Part shown: piece after piece, positions 1-11,790 of the stretch
Numbering within the stretch: position 1 is the first letter of the stretch
Layout: every line of letters begins with the position of its first letter
From: Cryptomeria japonica
Lineage: Eukaryota > Streptophyta > Pinopsida > Cupressales > Cupressaceae
Length of the DNA stretch: 64,000 bases
NCBI RefSeq assembly: GCF_030272615.1
Contig: NC_081408.1
Location: 624,176,912-624,240,911, forward strand
Reading direction: 5' to 3'
Position numbers and translations under genes: made by a program
Notes under the pieces: generated by a model
Databases searched by the model: none
What the model was told of the DNA's origin: nothing
Seen by the model: the letters and a program-made list of their open reading frames with translations, nothing else

Positions 1-155
1 GTTTGCATTGAAACTTCCTTTTTCTTGTAGGCTATCATTGAAATTGGCTCATCATCTTCATCAATCAGACTCAATGTTATGGATGGTTACTTGTTCATGA
101 GTTGGCCTAGTAACCATTATAGGGGCTTGAGAAGAAGAGGTAACCTACTCTGAAT

Positions 156-1143
156 CTAGTTTTGGTGAATTCCCTTTGCAACTAATGTTTGAGGTGTAGT
201 GACCAACCCAATAGTCACTCCTGACTCAAATGATGCTTTTAAGGATTCAGATTCTTTCATCTTCTTGTCTAGTTTCTTCATTAACTCTTCCTTTTCAATG
301 GTAGGTGCTAGAGCTTATTCATCTATATGAGTGGGCTTCCTTGAATCAGGTCTTTTCCTTCTCACATATTCTTGAGTAGCTTTTGATTGGGGATTTCTAG
401 TGGCTTTTCTTTTCTTCTTTTCTCTTGATATGCTTACCTGGAGCCTAAGTCCTAGCCACTGCTTGCTTCATTCAACCACTTCAAAAATATAATCAATTTG
501 TACATTCTCCTTTTCAAACCACCTTATAGGAGAAAGAGGCCCCTGGTCTACTTTTAATTCCTCATAGGTTGAGTCCAAAACTACCCCACCATCTCTAAAA
601 TCTCTAGGAATATTAGTTTCTAACTCAAATTCCCTCATTTGGTAAGGAGTTAACCTATAGTATCCCCTCTTTCTAGCCTCGAAGCTATCCTGTAATCCTA
701 CCCAAATGTCTTCAAGTGCAGGTTTATGTCCTTTGTATGAAACTAGCATCATTCCCTTTATCTTAGCAAATGGATCATAGTGTTGCCGAGCATTAAAAAA
801 CTCTTTGATATTCATATCTTGCAGCTCATGGATTGTTGTTTTTGTGGTCTACACGTTGTGGCACTTATAGTATTCAAGAGTAATTGGGAATGTTACTCCC
901 ATCTTATGTTTTTGGGTCATGAGAGCTTGAACCCCTACAATCTGTCTTGAATATTCAAGAAGAAGAATTATGTTACTACAATAATGAGGAAGAAGGAAAG
1001 GATTACCAATGAATCTACTTAGCCTAATATAGGTTGACTATTGATTCTGAATGAATCATGTTCCCCCATTCTCGATTAGTTCCATTGCCTCACTAGATAG
1101 ATGGTTGATGGCATTACATGAAGATTGCATTGGAGAATTATAG
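156..1143 (-). pseudogene. Unknown ORF, downstream half, decayed
   Basis: A minus-strand reading frame can be followed from 1143 down to about 156. It is broken by in-frame stops, including TAG at 849-851, TGA at 468-470, TAA at 315-317 and TAG at 156-158. The longest open piece (815-468, 115 codons) contains ALEDIWVGLQDSFEARKRGY and a region rich in charged residues. Downstream of it come a lysine/arginine-rich stretch (about 430-350) and a short coiled-coil-like stretch (about 310-250). I do not recognise a family. The layout (globular part, then basic part, then helical part) resembles ORF2 of element C at 28100-31585, so a retroelement origin is likely, but this is inference. The upstream half lies at 10356-11330, beyond the inserted LTR. 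Confidence 0.5.
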
Positions 1144-2259
1144 TGTTGTCATTGATGTCAATTGCAACCACTAATGAAGCTAGTATAGCTATCAGTAATG
1201 ATGTAGTAAAGCAACCGGTATTGATGCAGTGAAGATCAACTGATAACTCTAACTAGTTGAGATGCAGAACCCTAACCAATGAAGCTTGGAAATCGGTTGT
1301 GATGATTAGTGATGAAGATGCCACGTAAGCATGTTGCATGTGATGAGTTTTGAAATAGATTTGGTGCGTAAGAGATAACCGTTTACCTTGGGAATGATCA
1401 AATGCATAGCATGAAGTGAAAAATGCATGATGAGTTATAGATTCAATATGCGGTGATCCAAGAATGGTTGAAGATGCCTAGAAGAATGTAATGTTGATTG
1501 TATGTAATCTAACGGTCAAGATTGAACTGATATGTTTGTAATCTCTATGAGATTTGTAGGGTTTGTGTTGTGTTATTGACCTAATGTATTTTCTTATAAG
1601 GTCGATGATTTGTTTCAATGAAGTGTTAGAAATTTGGTTAAGTGTGTGAGTGATTGTTTTCGAACTAGGAGGTGTGTCTACAGAATGTTGTGAAGGAAGA
1701 TAGGAGCGATAAAGGATCTGATTCAAAAAGGAAGTGCTATTTCCAGATAAGTCAAGAACCTGTTGTTATGTAACCATTACAACAGTTAAATCCCTTAACT
1801 GGGCAAGATTTAATAGGCTTGCTATTGAAATCCTCTAACCAAGTGATCCATTAGCTTGGATTTTAAATCCTCCACCAAGGTTACCTTTAACAGGGTATTT
1901 GTAGTCAATCCCTTAACTGGGTGGTCCTTAACCGGATTTGTTCCTAATAGGACATTATTGTATAAACTTGTAACAAGGCTTGGCTCCTAAAAGGGCAAAC
2001 TTCAAAAGAGTTCAAATACTTGTGGGTATTCATTCCCACTATGGTTTTTCCCATTTGGGATTCCATGTGAAAAATCATTGTGTCAAGTGATGAATGATTT
2101 TGTGGATGTGTTTTTTATATGGTTGATTTGAATGACTGGTAAACATACATAGATATATTTGAATGACCAGAAATGATCTGAAACATGTTTTTACTGGTAT
2201 TACTGAAGTAATTTAAGGTTTTATCAAATGGTATTTAAGTTTCAAGATCTGTTACTAAG

Positions 2260-3884
2260 TGATGCAGAGAGTCTTGGAGCTTGTTCTATTCATCTCTTGG
2301 GTTATTGTCTTACTCATCCCTCTAACTCCTCAAGCCCATCCAATGGCACTTGGTAGGGGTTTTTCTATATAGACCTCCAAGTTCTAATCCACTTTGGCTT
2401 GCCTCTAAGGTATAGCCATTGATCTTATACAACCAACACCTCTTGCTAAGGCTTCCACTGCAATCCCCAACACCACTCCTAAGGCTCCAACCACCTCTGC
2501 AAAGGATCACAATACACTAATTGGTTCTTTGTGTTATAAATGAATTTACATTATGTATTTGATGTATTTAGGTGTTTGGGAATCTTCAAATCCATCGCTA
2601 AGGTTTCCCAACCTCTCTTTGTCTCTACTGCCTCCAAAATAGGCCTAATTCAATTAGCCCTCCATTGATGATTTTCAGCGCTTAGTTTAAAAACTTTCCA
2701 CACAAGGCCACAAAAAAATTGTAGATTAGATTACCCTTTTCAAATTCGCATACAATGTTTGAAGAATTTCATTTGGGTTTTCCGTACACATGTGGGAACC
2801 AAAACTGTCCTATTTCCAAGGGTTTTAACCTACCCGGGTGACTTGGAAAGATGGCTTTCGAAAGCTTCACCAGTCAAATATCCTACACAAATCAATTAAG
2901 GATTATCTAAGTAAATTCATAGGGCTACCCAACCATGTCTCATTTTTGGTTTACGCAATCCATATGTTCTCTTAAAACACACATCTCCTGTTGTCCTAAC
3001 TCACTAACTCCTAGCAGTGAGCCTAGGGCTTCATTGCAATCACCACAAAAGGTCTACAAAACAAAAAAACATATTATAAACTTATGTACATACCATAACC
3101 TATCATTCCACATAATTACAATTGGTGCCATCAATGGATGCTCGGGTTAGAGCCATTTTTCTCTTAAACCCTACTTTGCAAGGGTTTTCCACCCAGTCAC
3201 AGAGAATGAACTGGTTCCCTACAACCAAACACAAAAAACTTACTAATCTACCTTGTTGGAAAGTACATTCAACAAAAACTCATGCCCTACAATGATATTT
3301 CTCTGATAAGTCCGTACTGGACCGTACAATGCAATGAAAATAAGGAAAAACTGTCAAAAATGGTGAAAAGACAAGATTTCTTGAAAGCACAAAACTTGCT
3401 CTTGCATTCCAGATTCTCCAACCCGTACAATAAAATTTATTTTGTCTTATATTCTCATGGTTTACTTGGTTCAACCAAATTTGCAACATCAATCATCAAA
3501 AATGCAACTTTTACCAAAAAGTTGCAAAATGTTGCTCAACAACTTTTACATCTTTTTGACACATGAGAAGCAACTTTTCATTCTAGTGCATTCCAAGGCT
3601 CCCAAAGGCCCTCAATCATCCTAGAAAACCTAAAAACAATACATTATACCCCTATTACATGATGACAATGATCTAGAGTACTACTCTTGTGATCAACATT
3701 ATCATTACAACTTCCTAGGTTGATAGCATCCTGAACACAAATGACAAAACCAAAAGCTTGGACAACTCAATCATGGCTCTACTGAGTCCCAAATGGTTGG
3801 TACATTATTACATCATGAAAGACAACACAAAAACTTGGGAAAAAATAAAATTTGCATGCTTGGAGTGTTAGGTGCCCTGCACCA
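2260..3884 (-). repeat. 3' LTR of minus-strand chromovirus
   Basis: About 1.63 kb. It is colinear with 8570-10195 over its whole length, both copies starting tgatgcagaga and ending gccctgcacca on the plus strand. Scattered substitutions and small indels separate the two copies, showing an old insertion. A short palindrome of GCAACTTTT and AAAAAGTTGC lies near 3504-3526. The small ORFs inside are not conserved as protein between the two LTRs. Confidence 0.9.
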
Positions 3885-3904
3885 TACTCCCTTGCAACAA
3901 AGAA

Positions 3905-6840
3905 CTCAAGTCCCTTGAGTTAAGAGGTCTGCAATCTCCACTCCATGTTGAAGTATATCTGATTCTGACATCCACATAGCATCTGAATTAGGTAACCCTT
4001 CCCACTTTACAAGATAATGCTTGTATACTCATTTCCTTATCTTCTTTACTACCTTGGTGTCCAAGATACTCTCCAACTTGACCGGTTGGCTAGGTGGCAA
4101 ATCCCTCACCCAATCTTCATTAACCTATGATGATATGTCCAACTGATATGTTTGTGACTCTCCCTTGTATGGATAGAGATCACATACATTAAAAATAGGA
4201 TAAATACCCAAGGTGGGAGGGATTTCAACTTCATATGCATTCTATCCATATTTGTGCACCACCTTGAGAGGTCCAATCTTCTTCATCATGAGTTTGGTAG
4301 GCTGCCCTTTTGGAAGTCTCTCCTTCCTTAGGTATTCTAGGACCAAGTCTCCAACTTTAAATTTCACATTCCTTCTTGTTTTATCAGCATTCACCTTATA
4401 CTGCTTGAATTTTGGTTGTAAGGTCCGCCTTACCTTATCATGCACTTCTTTGATGCCTTCTGCAAAATTCTCACCTTGTGCACTCTTAGGTGCCATAGAA
4501 CTGAGATCTCTGAGGTCTAGTATGCTCCTAGGATGGAATCCATACCCTATCTCAAAGGGAATTTTACCTGTGCTTTGGTTCACTGAGTCATTGTATGCAT
4601 GTCCTTCCTGACCAAGTACTAAATCCCAAGTCTGCCTATGTTGTTTAGTAAGGCATCTCAACAAATTACCCAATGATCTGTTGACTACCTCTGTCTGACC
4701 ATCTGATTGAGGATGATAGGAAGATGAAAAGGATAACTTGGTGCCCAAAATTCTCCAAACTGTCCTCCAAAAGTGGCTTAAAAATTTCACATCTCTATCA
4801 CTAACTATGTCAATTGGAAGACCATGAATTATGACTATCTCCTTGAAGAAGAGGCCTACAATATAGGTGGCATCATTGGTTCTCTTGCAAGGTATAAAAT
4901 GTACCATTTTTTTGAACCTATCTACCACCACATACACACTATCAAATCCCCTTGGAGTTCTTGGCAAGCTTAACACAAAATCCATGCTCAAACATTCCCA
5001 AGGCCTCTGAGGTATGACCAAAGGTTGATATAGACCTGCATTACTTGATGATCCTTTTTCTCTTTGGCAGATTGTACATTGCTCTACAAACCTTCTCACT
5101 TCTGATTGCAACTTGGGTGAATGGTAAAACCAACCAACCTGATCCAAAGTCTTGTCTATGCCAAAATGATCTCCTAGACCTCCTTGATGCTTTTCCTAGA
5201 TAATGTTTTGTCTCATAGAGCATTGGGGTATGCAAAGAAGATGTCCTTTGAACATAAAACCCTCTTGTATCATACATTTTGAATAAGAGACATGAGAGGT
5301 GTTAGAGAAATTAGAACAAGCACTATATATCTTTGCAAAATCCTTATCATCCTTGTAGAGGTCTTTTAACTCATTCAATCCCACACTGCAATTGTATACC
5401 CTGCATAGTCATGACCCTCCTACTCAATGCATCAACTACCTTATTTGTTGTGCCCTTTTTGTGCTTAATAGTTAAGGTATAGGATTGTAGGTATTCAACC
5501 CACTTTAGGTGTCTCTGGTTCAACTTCTCTTGTCCATTAAGGAAACTAAGGTCATGGTTGTCAGTGAAAACTACAAAATCTTTGGGAAGCAAGTAATGAT
5601 GCCACTTCTTCAATTCTTGTACCATGGCATACAACTCCAAGTCATATGTGGAGTATCTTTGTTTAGCTTCATTTAACTTCTCTAAGAAGAAGGCTATAGG
5701 ATGACCTTCTTGGCTTAAAACTGCCCCTATTGCCCTTTGGCTAGCATCACATTCTACTGTAAACAACTAACGGAAATCAGACAATCTAATGGTTGGTAGC
5801 TCTGCTATCTTAGCTTTCAATATTTCAAACCCCTTATTGTCTTCCTCTGTCCACTTAAAGTGACATTTAATCCCTCCTTTGATGGTGTTGAGTATAAGAG
5901 CACAAACACGGCTAAAGTTTCTCAAAAACTTCCTATAAAAAGATGTCATTCTATGAAAACTTCTAACATCACTTATGCCCCTAGGTGTAGGCCAATTAAG
6001 TATTTCCTTCTATCTTACTTGGATCCATCTTTAAACATGCTTGAGAAATAACAAAACCAAGATAAACTAGCTCTGTTTTCAAGAACTCACATTTTTCAAG
6101 GTTGATTTTGAGTTGAGCCTCCTTCAACTTCTTCAAGACCATCTCCACATGCTTAAGGTGTTCCTCCTTGGACCTGTTGAAGATCAAAATGTCATCAATA
6201 TACACAATAACAAATCTACCAATAAACTCAACTAAGACTTCATTCATGAGCCTTTGGAAGGTACTAGGTGCATTGGTGAGGCCAAATGGCATCACCAACC
6301 ACTCATATAAGCCTGCATTGGTTCTAAAGGTTGTCTTCCATTCATCACCAGGTCTGATTCTTATCTAATGATAACCATACTTCAAGTCCACCTTTGTGAA
6401 GTAGCTTGCTCCACCTAAATTGTCCAATAGGTCCTCAATCCTTGGCATGGGAAACCGATACCTTATAGTCATATTATTGATTTATCTTGAGTCAATGCAC
6501 ATCCTCCATTTTCCTCCTTTTTTAGGCACTAATACAGTAGGAACAACACATGGACTCAAGCTCTTTTTAATAAACCCTTTGTCTAAAAGTTCTTGCACTT
6601 GTTTGGTGATCTCTTCATTTTGACTAGGTGTCATTTATAATCAGCTTTGTTAGGCGGATTTGCCCCTGGTATCAAGTTTATTTGATGATTTACATCTCTC
6701 ATTGGAGGCAAGGAATTAGGCATACCATCTCCTATAACTTTTGCATATTGATTTAGTAGCCCTTGCACTTCTTGAGGCACTTTCACTCATTGGGTCTGCC
6801 TTAGATTCATCTTTAGGCTTCAACACTATAGCATGGCCCT
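3905..6840 (-). pseudogene. pol: Chromovirus pol (RT, RNase H, integrase, chromodomain), broken
   Basis: Read right to left. The RT core lies at about 6700-5996, with [20 protein letters not shown] and the YIDD catalytic box (6298-5996). The joining region is at 5949-5767. RNase H begins FTVECDAS (5766-5371), followed by the integrase zinc finger region. The integrase core (5147-4242) has MDFVLSLP, SDRDVKF and QTEVVNRSLG supplying the D, D, E triad. A C-terminal chromodomain-like segment with HYLVKWEGLP lies at about 4040-3905. Defects include TAG at 6365-6367 replacing the invariant Gln of the GYHQIR motif, a frameshift near 6000, TAG at 5767-5769, a shift near 5375 and TAG at 4242-4244. It would have acted in cDNA synthesis and chromatin-directed integration, and is dead now. 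Confidence 0.88.
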
Positions 6841-8286
6841 AATGACCTTCTTGCTTTAACACCTTAAGGAACTCTTTACCTCTCATCAACATCACACTTG
6901 ATCCTACTTTCTTTTCCTCCTTTGGATTAGGTAATGGATCCATTTGGTACTTCTTCCCATTCTTGGCGATGAGGTAACTATTCCTTTCTCCATCATGATA
7001 GGATTTCACATCATATTGCCATGGATGACCCAAAAGCGGATGAAAGCATCCATAGGCAATATGTCACATAGTAGTTTGTCTTTATACTCACCAATTTCAA
7101 AGTCCACCCATGCTTGTTCATCAACTAAGATATGTTGACCCTGATTAAGCCATGATACCTTGCAAGGAGTGAGGTGAGGCAATCTTTTCAATTTGATTTT
7201 ATCCACCATTTCAACTGAGACAATGTTCTTAGTGGGACCTAAATCCACAATCACCTTACAAAGTTTCCCATGTGACTTACAAGTGGTCCTAAACAAACTT
7301 TTCCTCTGTGGTGGTTCTTGAGCTTGGGGTATCTTGAGCATTGTCCTTCTCATCATTAAGTTTTCTCCATCTGTCACTGGCCCTGCCTTGCTGATTGGAG
7401 AGGTCTCACTTTGAGTGTCCTCCTCTTGCACTAATTGAGTCTGTCTTTCACCCATGTATGAGCTTGTTGAACTTGAGGCTTTTCCCAGGCACCTACTCAT
7501 GGTATGTCCAACTTGATTGCAGTGATAACACCTACTAGTGAAGACTGTATTTCCTCTTTCTAAGTTTCCAAACCTTCCCCTAATATTGCTTCTTCCTCTA
7601 AAGGATCCTCTATATGCTCCTCTTTGTGAGTCCCCACTTCCTTCTTGGTTTTTCTTCTCTTCATTTCTTGGAGCATTCTGCCCTCTACCAAAGGTTCCTC
7701 TACCTTTAAAATTCTTACCACCTCTATGTTTCTAATTTTGCTCACTTCTCCTCTTGATCTTTTCCTCTGCCCTTAATGCCAATAGAAAACACTTGTGAAC
7801 AGTGTTTGGTTTGAGGATACTTATCTCATCTTGTATGTTTTTTCTAAGGCCATTCATGTACCTGGCCAATTTCTCCACTTCATTCTCATGCTTCCTAGCC
7901 CTCAAACTAAGTTTGTGGAATTCCTCAGTGTATGCATTGACATCTAGTTCCCTTTGTTTCAGATTTTTCAGTCTCTTGTGGATTTGAACTTCATAATCCC
8001 CTGGTAGGAATTGAGCCTTAAGCCTTATCTTCATACACTCCCATGAAGTTATCTTCTTCTTACCTTCTTGTATCCTTTCTTCTTGCATCATATTCCACCA
8101 AACTAATGTTGATCCTCTCAATCTTGACTTGGCCACATTGATTCTTTTCTCCTCTGCTACCTCCTTATAATCAAAATGATTATTTAATGCTTCTATCCAA
8201 TCTAGTAACTCCTCTCCATTGAGATTCCCTCCATAGGTGGGTAATCCATCCAACTTATCTTTGGATATGGATTTGACTGTATCCAA
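6841..8286 (-). pseudogene. gag: Chromovirus gag and protease, broken
   Basis: One minus-strand frame runs from ATG at 8286 to 7006, with TAG at 7732-7734 as the only internal stop. Residues 1-184 form the retrotransposon Gag core (GNLNGEELLDWIEALNNHF, then SRLRG..LVWW). An RG-rich linker follows, then a perfect CCHC knuckle CYHCNQVGHTMSRC (7530-7489). The retropepsin-like domain follows, but its active site reads VDLGPT where D-S/T-G is expected, so it is probably inactive. A shift near 7020 moves the rest of the protease (GHPWQYD...) into another frame, which ends at TAG 6839-6841. The plus-strand relative keeps a good DSGS at the same place. Confidence 0.85.
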
Positions 8287-8553
8287 GAATAGTTTTTAGT
8301 CTTGAGGCATTGCTACTGCTGCTTGTTCCTCTCCATATTCCACTTCTTTATCTATCTCATCTCCCCATTCTGTCTTAACCTTCCCCTTCTCCTTCTTAGC
8401 ATCTCTAGTTCCTTTACTTCCTTCTGAATCCTTCAATCCTTCTATCATCTCTGCCACCATCTATTGACTAGCTTGTGGAGTCATAGCCTTTGAAGGCATT
8501 GAAATTGCTTCTTATTCTACATAATCTAACATACACCAAATCTTTCAAAGGGT

Positions 8554-8566
8554 GGCTCTGATACCA
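8554..8566 (-). promoter_or_regulatory. PBS, initiator-Met tRNA
   Basis: The minus strand reads TGGTATCAGAGCC three bases inside the LTR end. This is the standard plant primer-binding site complementary to the 3' end of initiator tRNA-Met. It fixes the element's orientation and the inner border of the 5' LTR. Confidence 0.92.
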
Positions 8567-8569
8567 CTC

Positions 8570-10195
8570 TGATGCAGAGACTCTTGGAGCTTGTTTTATT
8601 CACCTTCTTGGGTTATTGTCTTACTCAACCCTCTAACTCCTCAAGCCCATCCAATGGCACTTGGTAGGGGTTTTTCTATGTATACCTCCAAGGTCTCATC
8701 CACTTTGGCTTTCCTCCAAGGTATAGCCACTGATCTTAGACAACCAACACCTTTTGTTGAGGCTTCCACCTCAATCCCCAATACCACTCCTAAGGCTCCA
8801 ACCACCTTTGCAAAGGATCACAATACACTAATTGGTTCTTTGTGTTATAAATGCATTTAAATTATGTCTTTGATGTCTTTAAGGTGTTTGGGCATCTTCA
8901 AACCCATCGCCAATGTTTCTTAGCCTCTCTTTGTCTCTACTGGCTCCAAAATAGGCCTAATTCAATTAGCCCTTCATTGGCGATTTTCAGAGCTTAGTTT
9001 AAAAACTTTCCACACAAGGCCACAAACAAATTGCAGATTTCAGTACCCTTTTCAGATTGCATACAATATTGAAGAATTGCATCTGGGTTTGTCATACACA
9101 TGTGGGAACCAAAACTATCCTATTTTCAAGGGTCTTGGCCTACCCGGGTGACTTTGAAAGATGGATTTGAAAAGCTTCACCAGTCAAATCTCCTACACAA
9201 ATCAATTAGGATTCTCTAAGGAAATTCATAGGGCTACCCAACCATGTCTCTGTTTTGGCTCCACCAATCCATATGTGCTCTTAAAACGCACATCTCCTGT
9301 TGTCCTAACTCACTAACTCCTAGCAGTGAGCCTAGGGCTTCATTGCACAATCACCACAAAGACCTGCAAAATAATAAAACCTATTCTAAACTTATGTAAA
9401 GACCCTAACCTATCATTCCACATGATTACAACTGGTGCCATTAATGGATGCTCAGGTTAGAGCCATTTTGCTCTTAAACCCTACTTTGCAAGGGTTTTGC
9501 ACCCAGTCACAGAGAATGAATTAGTTCCCTGCAACCAAACACAAACAAACTTACTAATCTACCTTGCTGGAAAGTGCATTCAACAAACACTCATGCCCTA
9601 CAATGATATTTCTCTGATAAGTCCGTACTGGACCATACAATGTAATGAAACTAAGGAAAAACTGTCAAAAATGATGAAAAGACAAGATTTCTTGAAAACA
9701 CAAAACTTGCTCTTGAATTCTAGATTCTTCAACTCATATAATGAAATTGATTTTGGATTATATGCTCATGTTTTATTTGGTTGAACCAACTTTGCAGCGC
9801 CAATCATAAAAAATGCAACTTTTGCCAAAAAGTTGTAAAATGTTGCTCAACAACTTTTACATCTTTTTGACACCTAAGATGCAACTTTTCATTCTAGTGC
9901 ATTCCAAGGCTCCCAAAGGCCCTCAAGAATCCTAGAAGACCTAAACACAATACATTATACCCCTATTACATAATGACAATGATCTAGAGTACTACTCCTG
10001 TGATCAATATTATCATTACAACTTCCTAGGTTGATAGCATCCTGAACACAAATGACACAACCAAAAGCTTGGACAACTCAACCATGGTTGTACTGAGTCC
10101 CAAATGGTTGGTCCATTATTACATCATGAAATACAACACAAAAACTTAGGAAAAAACAAAATTTGCATGCTTGGAGTGTTAGGTGCCCTGCACCA
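8570..10195 (-). repeat. 5' LTR of minus-strand chromovirus
   Basis: Partner of 2260-3884, about 1.63 kb. It starts immediately outside the PBS and ends at gcacca (10195), next to the resumed solo LTR. The open frames within it (for example 8591-8860) are LTR sequence and not genes. Confidence 0.9.
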
Positions 10196-10355
10196 TTGAG
10201 TATTAGGACAATTGGTAACGTTTAACAGTGCAGTTGCAGATATGTCTAAGTGTCTAAACCAGTATACTTTATGAGTTGATTCAGAGTTGAAAGTTTAGTT
10301 TATTTTCTATCTATTGATTCACCCCCCCTCTTAGTAGTTGACTAGATCTTTATAG

Positions 10356-11330
10356 TTTCATCGTATTATCAATGGTATCTCACATCATGTGTCAATCTAC
10401 ATATAATTACAAATATGAATGCATCTTTTATTCTCTTAAAATGGTCTTTGGCCACTTAGAAGGACAACTGAGTGTAATATTCCCAAACTCTCTTTTCATC
10501 ACCTGACCTTCTCCTAATTTACCTTTGGTATTCAATCTCAAATACACTCTACTCCTGGCAACCATCCATACCACATAGGAAGTCATGAAGAACCTTTTGG
10601 TTTGAATCACATTACACATTTGTTCATGAATGTTATTTGATATGATTTGTTCCCAATCAAAATAATCCTTTCCCTTGAGGATGGTTTAGATATAATGATA
10701 CATCTACAAATGATAATGTTTAACATATTCCTTTCTAAAGGATCTACTAAGCATAATGATTAAATCACATGGAGCATCTCTAAAATCTGCCCTGAGGATG
10801 TTGTCAGTTGCTTTCAACCATGACTCCCTTGGCTCATTGAGCCAAACTTGATTTATATGATCCCTATTGTTTATTATATCCTTATTGAATATCTTAATGG
10901 CCTCCTCTTTAGTAGTTTGTAGGACTTTATCATATTGTGGGATTCGAAAAGTCATGGCAAGCATGTCAGATGAAAGATCTACCATTACATTTCTTTTGGT
11001 ATCTACACACCTCCTGGTGTCTTTTTCATAATGTTGAGCAATTGCCAAGATCAAGTTTGGGGACTGAACTACCTAGGGGAATATTGTGGCTTCTACCAGC
11101 CTGAACCTCTTAATCCTCATGTAAGCATTGCTGGGGTTCTGAGCAAATACTTCTTCGTTGATTCCTTCTAACTCAATATGTCCTATTTCTATAACTATTA
11201 CCGATTGCAGCTCATTTTCAAACTTAGAAATCAATGTCTGGCCTTTGTATTGGTACTTCATGGTGATAGTAACCTTCTCTAACCTTATCTCGATCCGTGT
11301 CTTCTTCCTCAAGGTCCCAATTACTTTCAT
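10356..11330 (-). pseudogene. Unknown ORF, upstream half, decayed
   Basis: Open pieces at 11330-11073, 11054-10704 and 10619-10428 share one minus-strand frame and are separated by TAG at 11073-11075, TAG at 10704-10706 and a TAA. The protein would be about 300 residues here, with segments such as WLNEPRESWLKATDNILRAD and a tyrosine/lysine-rich helical part. Reading past 10428 (after a probable one-base shift) leads to the tatag target site at 10351-10355 and continues at 1143 on the other side of the solo LTR. I see no catalytic motif, and the function is unknown. It is probably the non-enzymatic ORF of an old retroelement. Confidence 0.5.
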
Positions 11331-11456
11331 AAGAATTTTGCAAGAGAAAGTTCAATCATTAGCACTTTGAATACACTTTACATGTTGCTAAAGCAACAGA
11401 CTTTGGAATACTGAGGTTTTGGGCTTCCAAAGTCAAAAGTAATCTCATACAAATGT

Positions 11457-11790
11457 CATTTTGGGATCTTGGGATCCCGGAGTCCCGAAGTGAAAGGCAC
11501 CATAAAACTCCATATTTCAGGATCTTGAAATTTATAATGCAAAACACTTAAAAAAAAAACATCTTTGAGAATGATACTTCGAGATCCTGGGAACTCGAGG
11601 TTCTTAAGTTTGGGAAGGGCTAGCTCGAAGCCACTTCGAGATCCCAAGAACCTAGGTTTCCGAAGTGCAAAAGGGACAAATCAAAATACACTTTGAGATA
11701 CTAGGAACCCAGTGTTCCAAAGTGTGAAAGTTGAAATCTTAGACACGCTTCGAGATATACCTGGGATTCCAAAATGAGAAATTGAATCAA
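11457..11790. repeat. Near-palindromic ~57-bp tandem repeat
   Basis: Units begin with cttcgag or ctttgag at 11577, 11634, 11691 and 11748 (spacing 57, 57, 57), and a looser unit lies at 11463. The clearest unit opens with acttcgagatccc and closes with aggtttccgaagt, so each unit is itself close to an inverted repeat. Related gatcc/gggatt/tcgaggctcc phrases recur at about 12310-12560, including two ~54-bp direct copies (12360-12460). Possibly a decayed LTR-internal minisatellite. Confidence 0.55.

Larger units (their letters stand above)
2260..10195 (-). mobile_element. Ty3/gypsy chromovirus, minus strand, complete but decayed
   Basis: This is a 7.9-kb LTR retrotransposon read right to left: 5' LTR 8570-10195, PBS 8554-8566, gag, protease, RT, RNase H, integrase, chromodomain, PPT near 3885-3897, 3' LTR 2260-3884. 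LTR outer ends are TG...CA. The flanking pentamers are ctaag (2255-2259) and ttgag (10196-10200), only 3 of 5 identical. The target duplication is therefore weak, but the interrupted solo LTR reads through sensibly when the element is removed. Coding frames carry several shifts and stops, so it is inactive. It is related to, but clearly diverged from, the plus-strand chromovirus at 33494-49083. Confidence 0.9.
1144..10350 (+). mobile_element. Copia-like solo LTR split by a chromovirus
   Basis: The LTR occupies 1144-2259 and 10196-10350. It starts TGTTGTCATTGATGTC, as copia-type LTRs of this genome do (element C starts TGTTGGC). It contains the usual transcript-end phrasing (gtttttcccatttggg near 2044) and a C-tract followed by ctcttagta (10322-10334). 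It is flanked by tatag at 1139-1143 and again at 10351-10355, a perfect 5-bp target duplication. No second LTR or internal region belongs to it, so it is a solo LTR formed by LTR-LTR recombination. The end (gatctt) does not show the canonical CA, presumably because of age. The intervening 2260-10195 is a later insertion. Confidence 0.65.

Noticed and set aside
2255-10200. ctaag beside the minus chromovirus taken as the same event as ctaag beside element A
   Set aside because: The pentamer match between the two loci is coincidental. The right flank of the minus chromovirus is ttgag, and the elements are unrelated in age and LTR.
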